Of a DNA stretch of 64,000 nt, positions 1 to 10,859 are shown piece by piece (the stretch's first letter is position 1; each line of letters opens with the position of its first letter). Made by a program: the position numbers and the translations under genes. The notes under the pieces were generated by a model, which saw only the letters and a program-made list of their open reading frames with translations, made no database searches and was not told the DNA's origin. Source of the stretch: Branchiostoma floridae (taxonomy: Eukaryota; Chordata; Leptocardii; Amphioxiformes; Branchiostomatidae); NCBI RefSeq assembly GCF_000003815.2, contig NC_049981.1, forward strand, positions 8,194,085 to 8,258,084, written 5' to 3'.

Positions 1-81
1 GTGACCTTAATACTGCAGCAGAACGTTTTTTTAATATCTTTTGACCTGGACGTAGTATGGTCTTGACTTTTTGGTGGCGAA
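1..81 (+). mobile_element. TACCTCCATG-family fragment, left half, split by an insertion
   Basis: Carries the family's block TACTGCAGCAGAAC, ATATCTTTTGACCTGG, GGTCTTGACTTTTTGGTGGC. The sequence resumes in register at 1042 (GCTTGTGATGATATAAGG), so the element at 82-1041 sits inside this copy. Confidence 0.75.
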
Positions 82-1041
82 TACAGTCAAACCTGCCCAA
101 GACGACCACCCGGGGGACCGGAAAAAAGCGGTCGATTTGGACAGGTGGTCGTTGAGAAGAGTATCGACTCAAAACATGCCCGATGCAAAGTATAAATGGT
201 TTCCGTTGTGTTTAATGGCAAATAGCAAGCACACTGCACGCACGCAAAGAAGCAAGGTCTTTTATGTCAAATACAACACGCGCACTGTAAATTGTAAATT
301 TAGCCCCAAGTTTTTATCGAGCTTTTATACGATACAGTGTTTTAAAGCTCAATATTTGTACACTAACGTTTTAGACAGTAAGGGAACTTTGATGCTGTCA
401 GTTTACTCAGTTACCATACAAGCCTTTATGCGTCGCTGTGTTCTTGATCGCCGTATCTGAAATAACTACGGTGCACCTTTCGAATTCGATGCCCGGTACG
501 TCCCGATAGCGTACTTACCCACGGGTGAATGTACAGTACAGTTGGACAAAAGCACTCACACAGATCTTTCTTAAAAAGGTATGAGGTACACAGATCTTCC
601 TTTAAAAAGTATGAGGCTATATACGTTTCAGCATTCGTTCAGTTAATGATATGAATTAAGAAACAAAAAACTAAATTCGGATTTTCTTATAACAAAATGT
701 CCTCCCGTATTACAATAGACTGCCCATTAACCAACCCATTGACCGCCGCCATCCTTATTCTAAACATAACATCGTAATGGCAGTCAAAATCTGACGCAAA
801 CTGGCCAATTTCGGCACAAAATCGTGCTAGGTATCATCAAAATCGATGAAAACCTCAATTTTGAAAATGATGCGGTCGTTATGGGTCCCACTTCGGCCCG
901 GTCGCGTTGGCCAGTTGGTCGTTGAGAAAAGGTCGCTTAATGCTTACGTCAGTGGGAAAAAAAATCGGGACCGAGAAAAAGCGGTCGAAATGGCCAGGTG
1001 GTCGCTGAGAAGAGGTGGTCGCTCGGGCAGGTTTGACTGTA
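82..1041. mobile_element. 960-bp non-autonomous DNA transposon with CAGTCAAACCTGCCC ends
   Basis: The left end TACAGTCAAACCTGCCC and right end GGGCAGGTTTGACTGTA are exact inverted repeats; imperfect similarity continues inward through blocks such as GCGGTCG and GGTGGTCGNTGAGAAGA. The outermost TA on each side can be read as a TA target duplication, since the host family reads through once it is removed. No transposase frame is visible. The open frame at 71-460 has no recognisable domain. Related end sequence occurs at about 29700-29930 and 43365-43470. Confidence 0.85.
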
Positions 1042-1195
1042 GCTTGTGATGATATAAGGAAAAAGTGGTGTATTATGTTTGGGGCTCCCTAGGAACTTGC
1101 TCTGGAACTGGAGGAGCATTTTTGTCAAAATCTTCCATGGAGCATAATGGAACAAAGGAAAGGCTGATTTTTGTAATATTAAGTAAAGATTGGTT
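1042..1195 (+). mobile_element. TACCTCCATG-family fragment, right half
   Basis: Continues the copy interrupted at 81: TAGCTTGTGATG, then TTTGGGGCTCCCTAGGAAC, TGCTCTGGAACTG, GGAGCATTTTTGTCAAAA and a degraded tail. Confidence 0.75.
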
Positions 1196-2370
1196 CATTT
1201 GCTAGTCACATAAAATGATAAAGTACACAAAGCCTTGCAGTCAACCACGGTTGAATTGCGCTTAGGATTACAAAAACAGTATATTGTAAAAGTGTAATCT
1301 GTTTGGTTTGGTTTTGACCAACCAAAGAATGAGTGGGACAGAAATAAATTTAAAGCTAAAGACAGCCCTGGATGCATTGTTCATCAAAATGCTATTTGTA
1401 TGATTAATATACAATAATACAATGAGATACAATGTCAGAGATACAATGAGATACAAGCCATATTAAGAACTCTAAATATTTCATGGAGGCATCAAATCTT
1501 CTTGATTCTTGTGATTACCTGTCTTGTGTTTACTTCTAATTCTCCATTCAAAAGAGCTTACTCTTCAGACATAGATATATGATGATTCTTAAACTTCTCC
1601 ATCTCACTACTGAATGTATTCAAAATAGTACAATGCATTCTGAGATAAGAGAGGAAGTGTGGGTTGATCTATGGAGGTAATCAATACATTACCAGCAACC
1701 ATGCAAGACAAACCTATTGATCAACAGCCAGTATAGATGACTGCAAAGGGCACGGTGACAAGCACTGAGGTGTGATATATTGTGGTAATTAATACAGGAC
1801 GTCCAGTCGTGCAGCCAAAAGATTTATCCCGGCCAGACTGATGAATTCATTTATTTTCAGCCAGGCACAATGGCTGGATGCAGTGTTGTCAGTCAGGCAG
1901 GAAATATGTATCGATTGGTGTACATGTATAGAAGTTGAGCTTCGTTCATTCGCTTGCTCACTTTTCTAGTCAACAGGATGGACAATACATCAGCATTGCC
2001 TGGTGATATGTGCATTTTGGCATTTAAACCTATGAAATGCATCCTCCAGAAATTGTGCACATTTTTGTACCTTTCGATGTGTGCTCTATCTTGCAGAAGG
2101 TTTAATCTGTCATACCCTTTTCTCATGCAGGTGCACAACCAAGCGCAGCTGAAGACAGACGCAGACAGCTGGCGTGCTAGCAGGTGGCTCTGAGTCTGAC
2201 AGGTATGCGTATGTGTACACACCATGTGTCAATGACTACAGGATAGCAACATGTTTATCAGACTCTCTACTATTTGGTTTCTTATTACTTTGACTTTATT
2301 TGGATCCACGATAAGCTTGACATTTCTGTATTCTCCCTGTGGTCCTACACATGAAATATATCTATACAAG
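1196..2370. other. No gene recognised
   Basis: AT-rich, apparently low-repeat sequence. The open frame at 1893-2225 (minus) and its + counterpart at 1954-2193 have no domain, no splice signals I trust, and overlap each other. Confidence 0.7.
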
Positions 2371-2374
2371 TATA

Positions 2375-2620
2375 TAGATAGAATACACCACGGTGTATTC
2401 CGTATCACCGGAGGTCCCAGCCTGACCGCGGGAAGGATCGCCCGACGGCCGAATGCCGGAGGGTGATCTGACCCGCGGGAGGGCTGGGACTGAGTACAAA
2501 ATAGTTAAATTAACTCGAAGGAAGCCTGTGTGATACAACTTTAGAACCCGTGTGATATGGAAAGTTATCACACTGTCCGGAACACCCGTATCGAACGTTT
2601 TCGCATCACAGGTATGACAT
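2375..2620. repeat. GC-rich palindromic block
   Basis: Contains GAATACACCACGGTGTATTC (2380-2399, palindromic) followed by an imperfect inverted repeat with arms at about 2413-2450 and 2455-2493 (GGTCCCAGCC... against GGCTGGGACT). The flank with GTGTGATA repeats to 2610. Probably a degraded foldback element, family unknown. Confidence 0.65.
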
Positions 2621-3013
2621 AATGTACAATATCACATGGCAGACAGTGAAACTACAAGACAATCACATCTTAATAAGCAAACATGTAGGCTAACAAATGG
2701 TGTGACTTGCGCATCATTGGAGGGTTTTCTGTGAAGGGTGTTATTATTGAAGTCTCTGTACCCTTTTGTGGCAAAACACATGTAACTCACCTTAAGCTAA
2801 AACTTGTCAAAATTACAGAAAGCCTGATAACAACAGGTCCAGGAGTATTTCAGAATTGGTCACCTGCGGGCGTTAGAAATAATCCAGATGGACTTTGCTG
2901 CAAACTTCTGCTGATTTTTTGAAATCCGTACAAAATTCTTGAAAAGTCCAAGATCTGTCTACATTTTACAGGCCGATTTCTGTCCATCAAAGGGACGGAG
3001 TGGGCAATTTTTG

Positions 3014-3040
3014 CATTTTGCCGCTTGCAGCGGCAAAATG
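3014..3040. repeat. Perfect short palindrome
   Basis: CATTTTGCCGCT, loop TGC, AGCGGCAAAATG: 12-bp perfect arms. No run of T follows and no gene lies beside it, so it is not a terminator. Confidence 0.9.
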
Positions 3041-3133
3041 CCTTGTGGCCAGAGTAGTCGCCGTTGGAATGAACGGACCTGTTCAATCCATGCCGAACAT
3101 TTGTATACCTGTTAAAATGGCTATTTCATCATC

Positions 3134-3203
3134 ATGTTCGCTCTAGCGCAGTGGGAAAATTTGCGCATTGTAAACCAGTGCACCGGGTTCGATTCCAGGG
3201 AGG
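3134..3203 (+). pseudogene. tRNA-like sequence (tRNA pseudogene or SINE head)
   Basis: Box A (TAGCGCAGTGGG) and a perfect box B (GGTTCGATTCC) are present. It folds partly as a cloverleaf: acceptor TTCGCTC with GAGGGAA (6 of 7 pairs), D stem GCGC/GCGC, T stem CCGGG/CCAGG. The anticodon arm is too short (CATTG/CAGTG around a 5-base loop), so it should not be a working tRNA. A run of T follows at 3209. Confidence 0.6.
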
Positions 3204-3209
3204 GAATTT

Positions 3210-4420
3210 TTTTTAACTGTCTTTTTTTTTCTTTTTTTACATCCATTAAAATACTAATTTTTACATCCATTGAAATACTAATTAACAATACTTTTGTATA
3301 GAACATTAAAACTCACCTTTGCACCTGTTCTACTTCTGCATTTTTTCGCTGTTGGGATGTTTGAATGAGTGAACCGTGAGACGTGCGATACTCTGCTTAT
3401 ATGTCGTTCTGACTTTCCATAAAATGCCCATACAACATGTATATCACAGAATTACACAAGAACAAACTGATTTTGTCGAAAATAACTGCATACTGTATGA
3501 CAAAAAGTTTCACTAAACATATTCATTTTCATATTTCTGGACATAAAGTCATTTGCATATTTGTGAATCGCTCCATGTGCCCATATCAGGTTTAGTTACT
3601 CTGTTCTATTTATATGACATTCTAATGTTAAACTAGAAAAAAAACGTTCACACACGCAAACCTTGACAAAATGACAGCTTTTTTAAAAGCACTTGTTTTG
3701 TCCCTCCTGATTTGCAAAAATCCATCAAAGGATGGAGGGACGGGTGCTTGGTAGAACCCTGGACATGCCAAAGTTCATATGAATGCAGCCAAGGGAAAAA
3801 ACTCAAGATCATAGAAGAACATGTGAAACAAGAAGTTATAGTATGGCAGTGAACTGAAAAGCAGTGAGTTACGGTACGGAAACAGAGGTTCAATGTAGGG
3901 GAGACCCAGCCATTAGAATTTTCCCCAGATACATGCAATCCAATGGGAGAGTTGAGGAAACAAATGTGCAATTATCTCAAGAATAAAAAGTTCAAGCCAT
4001 ACAAACTTATCCTCAAATTATAGCCTACTATGTCCAGTCTCATCAAATTCATTTGCCAGAATTTCTATACGGCTAATCTTTACATATACCCCCCTAATCA
4101 GAGCCCTTGGATGGGTCCTTTTGGCAAAAAAACAGCATCCAGGGGATGATACCACTACCTCATGGGGGTGCCAAACCCCCCAACTGGTTAAAGGTCATTA
4201 TTTATAACCGATTCAACAAGTTTAGGGTCTTTTCTACCGCTGCCACCCCCAAAATGCCCAGATTTAACAAAAAATCCCACCAAGAAAGGCTTTCAATGGT
4301 TTAAAGCCTTGTTTTTATTTGAGCTCTCTCACCGGGGGCTCTAGGCGCAGGCGTTAATTGTTGTGTCTCCCCTGTAGAGCCTGGGGTTGGGGGTTACAGT
4401 GCATAATATGCTTTGTCTTT
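3210..4420. other. No gene recognised
   Basis: AT-rich sequence with short T-rich runs and two near-copies of TTTTTACATCCATT.AAATACTAATT at about 3234-3284. Open frames at 3648-3971 (minus) and 4107-4304 (+) carry no domain. Confidence 0.65.
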
Positions 4421-4429
4421 AAGTGCCGT

Positions 4430-4720
4430 GATGGAGGTAAGACATCCAGGTAATAAGACACACCAAATAGCAATTATTCAAGCTGCTGGATATGGTTTTG
4501 AAAACGGTCAGACGTTTCAGATTACATTCGTTATCTTTCATCATTGACACTGAAGAGATCTACATGTCGTTTCAGAGCAGGTTTTATATCCTCCCTCATA
4601 GTCATACCCCTTGCAAAGTCCTGGAAATTTCAACACTACATTCTGGCTTTTAGTATGAAGTTAGCAGCTTCAGCCATGCCTGAGGTAAGAAAGCAAACCA
4701 CACATTTAAGCAATGATTAC
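4430..4720. mobile_element. Copy of the GACATCCAGGTAATAAGA family
   Basis: Starts ATGGAGGTAAGACATCCAGG and continues CAATTATTCAAGCTGCTGG, AAAACGGTCAGACGTT and GACACTGAAGAGATC. It shares these blocks with the foldback element at 50843-50998 and its end with 26546 and 31642. Confidence 0.7.
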
Positions 4721-4799
4721 CATTGAACAGAGGCGTTCCAGTACGGTAATGAAATTCAAACGTGGATTGCGCAATCGAAGAAGGACTGATTTTAATACT

Positions 4800-4945
4800 A
4801 GTGAATCTTACCCATAGGAAGTTATGTAATCATTATTGTTCTATGTTGCAAGTATGCTATGTTTGTCTGGTTGAATTGGTTGTGTTGTTTGAACAGGGCT
4901 TTTGTCCTAAGAGTGTGTGCTTGGCTAAATAAATAAAAAAATGAA
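4800..4945 (+). mobile_element. Retroelement 3' end with AAAT tail
   Basis: AACAGGGCTTTTGTCCTAAG, GTGTGCTTGGCTAAATAAATA and an A-rich tail resemble a LINE 3' untranslated end with short repeats in place of poly(A). No coding part is attached. Confidence 0.4.
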
Positions 4946-5119
4946 AACTGATGGTGAATTTCCAGCCTACAGATTTCACAGGTTGGCCATCATTACAAGT
5001 CTACCTCCCCAAGATATATTTAACCTGCCCTGACCTCTCCCAAACTGTGGTAACCCCTGGCTCCACCTGAAAACTACCAATCAGCAGGTGAAAGAAAGGT
5101 CATGGTATTGGAAGTCATT

Positions 5120-6203
5120 AACTAGAGTTCGGCGACCTCATACCTCCATGAAAATTTAGAGCTTTTGTAAATTTCATGCAAATGACTAAGACATTAACAT
5201 AATTTATGCATTGTGTTGTTCATCATTGACAAACGTACACATGTCACAATTATAAAATTCCCATTATCAATCATAAAGCGGTTTTGCAATTTTTACATAA
5301 ATTATGCAAATAAGTTCCTCATTACCATATTTAGTATCTGCTTATATTCCACCTATCATAATTAACATGTGTTACATTTATTGAAGTCCAGTTATTGAAA
5401 ACAATGGAATTATACAATTTCCTCATTAATTATGCAAATTAAGTCCTCATTTGCATAACATGCATATCATTATGAACATCTTTGCCTAAGGTACCCGCAT
5501 GCCTAATATGATGCCAATCCGTCAATCCTTTCTGCAGTTATCCTCTTTGGAATGTCTTGACAAAAACGCCCCTGCAGTTCTTAAATTAAATGTTAGGGGG
5601 CTGAAACTTGCTCCACTTTGTCATGACACTGAAAGCTATCTACCACCCAAATGTCAAGACCATATCACGTCAAAGACAAGAGATACATAGAAAAAACTGC
5701 TATGATTGAATGTTGTCATTAATTATGCAAATTTGCTCCTACTTTGCATAATTAGCATATCATCTTGTACAACATTGTCCAAGGTACCTACATACCAAAA
5801 ATCATGAAAATCCGCTGTTCCCTTCTTGAGTTATCCTCGTCAGAAGTTTTTGACAAAAATGCCCCTGCTATCCCAAAACTAGACGCTAGGGGACCCAAAC
5901 TTATGTCACTTCTTCCTGAGCACAAGAGCTTTCTAATACTCAAAAATCGTGACCATAGCATGTTCAGAACACCAAGATAGCAAAACCGGAAGTTGCGCTG
6001 CAGTACCAAGGGGAGCCGCTAGGGGACCCAAAATCTAATCATTTCCAGCTTTCATCACACCCTACCAACACACCAAGTATCAAACCAATCCACCCAGCCG
6101 TTCTTGAGTTATCTTGTTTACACACAGACAGACAGACAGACAGACACACAGACAGACAAACGCGGGGTAAAATATAACCTCCATGACATTTCATGGAGGT
6201 AAT
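5120..6203 (+). mobile_element. TACCTCCATG-family element, long copy
   Basis: Starts AACTAGAGTTCGGCGACCTC followed by ATACCTCCATGAAAAT and ends ACATTTCATGGAGGTAAT, so the ends are inverted repeats. Inside are AT-rich modules with ATGCAAAT and ATTTGCATAA, CTTGACAAAAACGCCCCTGC-type blocks, GCTAGGGGACCCAAA blocks, AACCAATCCACCCAGCC and a (GACA)n run. It has no coding capacity; the short open frames are fragments of the repeat. Confidence 0.85.
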
Positions 6204-6779
6204 AACCCCTATTGGTTCTCCTGACATATTAGTTTCCCCTACTGTATTGGTTCTCCTGACAGGTTTAACTATACTTGCCTGTTGTGATGACCCCATCAGT
6301 TTGTGTGATGCTGACCCTACTTAGATCAGGCCTCAGGCACAGTCCTGAGATGGGTCTCCAGGAGTTATATCAGAAAAGGAGTTATGAATTGCCCAAAGCC
6401 ATAAATCATAGCCTATAGGGTGTCCTTCGGGCCCTGTTCCCCATGCCTATTTAAGACCCAGGTGTAGGTGTTGTACAGGAGACCCATCAAATTGGGATTA
6501 CCAGGATGCGGTATGCATGCTGGGGCTCAGGCTTCAATCAAACTGTATCTCCAGGCAGATTTCAATGGGATTGTGGTGCTCTCACCATGTGGGGATGTCA
6601 GATAATTGTTCCCTTTCGTGGTGGGGAGAAAATCTCCCAGCTATTATATATCGACAAACTAATTTTAGCAGTACTGTTTCTTCGAACCGTTGTGCGACCA
6701 CCTCGGACCAGGTTGTGTGACCCTTCAGTGGGGGTCCGCAGCTATTCCTTGCACATTAAAGAGGAATCATGGCTGGTGA

Positions 6780-7445
6780 AGGAAGTGGATCGTACATTGA
6801 TATGCCTGCAACATGTTCTTTTCTGTCCAGAAAGGAAAACTACAGCATAATTTCCGTAAATATGCATGTAGTCAGTAATGAAAACATTTTTTTTCATCAT
6901 TAACTGCCTGTTCCAGCGTAATATCTTGCCACCAGTGTCTATATCTTTGGTGTGCCCCCCTTCCTTGATATAACCATATATAACAGGGCTCGAAATACTG
7001 GGTGCACGTGCACCCAGGTGCACCCCAAATTGGAACTGTGCACCCAATTATTTTCAGTGGGTGCACCCAAATATTTTCTTAGGTTTATGTATGGAAAGAT
7101 ATCAAGTATACTAGTATACATCATATTCTTGACATCTAAGTGTTAGAATGATAATGAAAATGTCTGTCATGTTACTTGTTTAAGAATTTGATAGCTTGTG
7201 ACTAAGTTTTGTTATTAGGTTTTTTTAAAATTCTACTTAAATTTAAGTGGTGCACCCAAAAATTTTTGGGTGCACCCAATTTTTTAAGCTGGGTGCACCA
7301 GTGCACCTAATCCCAAAAATGAATTTCGAGCCCTGTATAACCACTCTTGGCCACGAATGGCAGATTTAATTCCAGATTTTCCCATCTCTGTTCGGGCCTC
7401 TCGATCTCATCTTTTGCTGAGGATGTACTCTGCTTCTCATCTATG
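6780..7445 (+). repeat. Unnamed dispersed repeat, copy 1, split by a CAGGG element
   Basis: Segments 6780-6983 and 7336-7445 align with 17085-17385 (GGAAGTGGATC, CCGTAAATAT.CATGTAGTCAG, TGCCTGTTC, GCCACCAGTG, TTTAATTCCAGATTTTCCC, GGACGTACTCTG-like). Copy 2 lacks the inserted element, so it serves as a paralogous empty site. Confidence 0.8.
6984..7335. mobile_element. CAGGG-family DNA transposon, subfamily A, copy 1
   Basis: Ends CAGGGCTCGAAATAC and ATTTCGAGCCCTG are inverted repeats, flanked by a perfect 5-bp duplication TATAA (6979-6983 and 7336-7340). Both ends carry clusters of GTGCAC-core words (GGTGCACCC). There is no coding sequence; the middle is AT-rich. Confidence 0.9.
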
Positions 7446-7675
7446 ATATATGTATTTCTATAGGATACATCATTATTATGAAAGTACTTTCTTTAATCAC
7501 TGCAACTAACATTTTCTTCTCTCTTTTTGAAACATATTGAGATATATTTACTTAGATAGTGATCACATGTACATTCATGCATCACGTTTTTAAAAGTCTA
7601 CTGCTTAGACATTTGCTTAGTATTGTCTATATTTATAGTATTGAATAGAGTCTCAAAGTCCCTCTACAGCAATAG

Positions 7676-7804
7676 GTTCTTTTCCGAACTGTCAAACTAT
7701 GGAATTCTCTCGATGACAACTGTTTCCCTCCTGTCTACAACCTATCATCCTTCAAAACAAATGTCCACCGCTATCTCCTTGGACAATTATTTCCAAATTA
7801 TTAG
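7676..7804 (+). pseudogene. LINE reverse transcriptase C-terminal remnant
   Basis: This frame encodes FRTVKLWNSLDDNCFPP, then LSSFKTNVHRYLLGQLFP and a stop, the typical end of a LINE ORF2 (…lWNsLp…sFK…l…). The frame is broken by a stop just upstream. A 3' tail of about 150 bases with TACA/ATGA repeats follows to about 7970. Confidence 0.75.
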
Positions 7805-7959
7805 TCCATTGCCTTGAAGTGGTCTAATAACCTTGCTCTGAACAATCCCGTTAAAAATAGTTTAGGTAGACATAGTACATCTATGTAGTTGGTTAGTATC
7901 ACCACATAAATGATACACACATACATACATGAATGATGAAAATCCCAAGTAACAAGGAA

Positions 7960-8423
7960 TGAATGAATGAATTTTATTGCTCAACAATCACACAAGGTAC
8001 AATGTATGGCAACCAACAACAACAAATAGCTATACAGACAATAGTACTACATACAGGGCTACATACAGAACAACAAAATTTTATCGATAATAGTACAGTT
8101 ATGTATGAGTGATCTGGTCTCGTATTTGGAATACAGTATAAAGAAACTGACCTACGTAGACGGATATATGAGATGAACATGATAGCAGTGTATGGAAGAT
8201 ATCGTTCTGTGTACCAGTAAGAGAGTAGTGTGTTTTGGTTCTAATATTTTTAAACAATGTTTCTCTTTATTGTGGGTAGGACATTTCATAACAAAGTAGA
8301 ATTCATCTTCGATATTTTCATGACATGTAGGACACAGTCTCTGAGTGGCTGGTGTGTTACGGTGACGACATTTTTCAATTTCTAAACAATGTGCACTAAT
8401 TCTCAGTTTTTTAATACTGTATG
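7960..8423 (-). pseudogene. LINE ORF2 3' end, zinc-knuckle-like domain, minus strand (part 2 of 2)
   Basis: Reading the minus strand from 8423, the peptide includes KKLRISAHCLEIEKCRH and then RLCPTCHENIEDEFYF with a later KCP, the C-terminal C..C...DE.(H/Y)F...C motif of many metazoan LINEs. A 3' untranslated part and an (ATTC)n tail end near 7960. The reading is interrupted at 8424-8640 by a MITE and resumes beyond it. The same 3' end (TTATTGCTCAACAATT, GGGTACAATGTATG) recurs, truncated, at 31140-31200. Confidence 0.78.
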
Positions 8424-8640
8424 TAACACTAGTTCACCTTTATCCGTTGGGTAACCTATATCCGTTGCTTTTAAAAACAGGGTATTTGGGGATATCACGT
8501 CGGCGGACGTTGGTTTCAAATTGCAATATTTTCAGTATATTGTAGTCTAAAACTACCACTCGACGGCTTGATGTGCCTAAATGCCGTTTCAAATAACAAC
8601 GGATATAGGTTACCCCGCGGATAAAGGTGAACTAGTGTTA
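8424..8640. mobile_element. 217-bp MITE with 44-bp inverted ends, inserted in a LINE
   Basis: Left arm 8424-8467 (TAACACTAGTTCACC…) and right arm 8597-8640 are inverted repeats differing at few sites. The terminal TA on each side fits a TA target duplication, as in Tc1/mariner-type elements. No coding content. Confidence 0.9.
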
Positions 8641-8800
8641 AATGGTCTATTTTGAATTGATGTGAGATATTCTTCCAAGCCAAAGTGTTTTTTTGATTTT
8701 TGAATACGTTTGGAGTTTGCTGCTGCTTTCGAGTTGACATGACTAAGATACTGGAGTTCACAGAAACTGAAGAGTTAGCAGCTATATGTAGGAGAGGAGA
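8641..8800 (-). pseudogene. LINE ORF2 fragment, minus strand (part 1 of 2)
   Basis: The minus-strand frame reads CELQYLSHVNSKAAA, KKHFGLEEYLTSIQNRP and then meets the MITE. Taking out the MITE and one TA joins it in frame to the zinc-knuckle part below 8424. A stop codon lies upstream near 8790, so the element is long dead. Confidence 0.7.
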
Positions 8801-8937
8801 GGAGGCATTTGTAGACTTTGCAGTCGAGAGTAGACCTGGTCCGTGATGGTGATGATGAAGGCACTGCAAGACAAAACACATTTTCGCTGTGTGATGAGTT
8901 CATAAAATTATGAATCTAAAACCATGCAGATATTTCA

Positions 8938-9265
8938 CAGGGCTCGAAATTAATTTTTAAGATTAGGTGCACTGGTGCACCCAACCTAGAAAATTGGGTG
9001 CACCAAAATATTTTTGGGTGCACCACATAAAATAAAGTAGAATATCAGAATAACCTAATTGCAAACCTACTAAATTAGTAATTTGAATGGAGCTCTTCAG
9101 AAATCGAAAGTACTAAACTACTATGACAGTCATTCTATTATCTTTCTAACACATAGATGTCAAGAATATGGTGTTTACTTAGTATACTGACATCTTAATA
9201 TACATAAGCCGATGAAAATATTTGGGTGCACCTGGGTGCACAAAACCCCAGTATTTCGAGCCCTG
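8938..9265. mobile_element. CAGGG-family DNA transposon, subfamily A, copy 2
   Basis: Ends CAGGGCTCGAAATT and TATTTCGAGCCCTG with a perfect 5-bp duplication TTTCA (8933-8937 and 9266-9270). It has the same GTGCAC-core word clusters as 6984-7335. Confidence 0.92.
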
Positions 9266-9654
9266 TTTCATAATGACAATGACAATGACAATGATGTTTA
9301 CTGCATGTTATTGCATAATGGACAGTAATGCTGCAAGCATACATTAGGCTCACATCTAGTATCCTTGCAACTGTGCAGCTTACTGTTGCTGTGGACTGAT
9401 TCTAGACTTATGTCACCTCGTGGCCATTGGATCAATAGGTTTCATTTTCACCTTTGGCTCAGTGTTGTACCTGAATAAGCAGGGCACATCAGTGCAGATA
9501 GTGTGTGATGTGTGAAGGCTCCTAACCTCTCTGCTCCAGACAAGACATGAATGTAACAAGAAACGAGACAGGCAACATTTGCAAGCAAATGCAGCATATT
9601 TCAACCATCTCCTACTCCATGTAAAAATGGACTGGCACAAAAGTAAATTTGAAA

Positions 9655-9905
9655 ACCCCTGTGCGAGAATGGACTCTACGTGTGGCACTTCCAGTTAAAA
9701 TAGACCAGTTCAAAAACACTTCCACTAAGAAATAGACTTCGCATATAATCACCCCTGTTCAAAATCGAATTTTAGAAAATTCACCCTGTGCAAGAATGGA
9801 CCTTCTCAGTGGTACCCTAATGTAAAATGAACAATTCTGTTCAAAAAAATTAAATTTTGAATGACCACACAACTCCAAAATTTGATTCTAAAAAATTCCC
9901 CCTCA
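9655..9905. repeat. Degenerate tandem repeat, about 115-bp unit, two copies
   Basis: The words CCCTGTGCNAGAATGGAC, GTTCAAAA and AAAATTCACCC recur at about 115-base spacing from 9655 to 9905. No coding signal; probably part of a larger repeat. Confidence 0.55.
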
Positions 9906-10304
9906 ATGGGGGGAGAGGAAACATCAGGAAAAGCAAGATATTCCAATCCATACTACATGTAGTACCTATGGTATGGTTCAAATATAATGATGTAGAAACA
10001 AAATATATATCCATTAGTCCCCATTGTGCAATGTGGATGACACTCTTAACAAAAATGTATCGGTTACATTTGTGTCCATGATATAATGCAAGCTCACAAT
10101 ATTTTAAAGATAAAAGGATAATTTTGTTTTCTCAATTCCAATTATGCAGTCAATGCTCTTTTAAAGTTCGTTGATGTAAAATTTGATCCTGCTAATACAA
10201 TATTGTCATGATTCTTCATAACCCATGCTTCAGCTGTCATGAACAGGAAGAGTATGATGTTACATCTCTAGTGATGTATAAAAACAGTCTGTGAAGAATG
10301 GAAA

Positions 10305-10500
10305 TACTGTAAATGCAGGAACTTTCGCGGCGGTTTAATGTGGTCACTTCACCACGAACTTAAAACCACCGTGAACAAATTTCAATGGCAGTAAGAGACT
10401 ACAGGGCATGGTGCTAATGCGAACTTAAAACCACTGCGAAAGTCCTTTTTCCTCGCTATTTTGAAATTAAATCCCCACGAACTTAAATGCATTTACAGTA
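10305..10500. mobile_element. CGCGAA foldback MITE, copy 1
   Basis: TACTGTAAATGCAGGAAC at the left and TAAATGCATTTACAGTA at the right. The interior alternates GCGGTGG-type and ACCACCGCGAA-type blocks that can pair with each other. Confidence 0.92.
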
Positions 10501-10859
10501 TGTTGGAGAATCTGCCAACTGCTGACCTCATCATCCCCAGACTGAATTACTGAGTTGATGGGGTGAAGAGTTCAGAAGCTTCTAGAACAGGTGGATTCTA
10601 ATCATTGAGTTCTCACTCCTAATGAATCTGAGATGACAAAATCCATTCGGCCCTGTTGAAGAAATTTTGATAAGGCCACACCAATTTTATTTTTGTTTCT
10701 CGGATTTCTTCAGAAAAAAATTGGGTCGGTCAAAAAGAAAGATAAAATTTTTTTCAAAAAGTCGGGGGTAGGAGAGATCGGACAGGAAAACCTAAACTTT
10801 CAACATTTAGGGGGTCCCTAATAGCAAAGTCCAAAGTTTGAAGAAAAATGAAAAACGTA

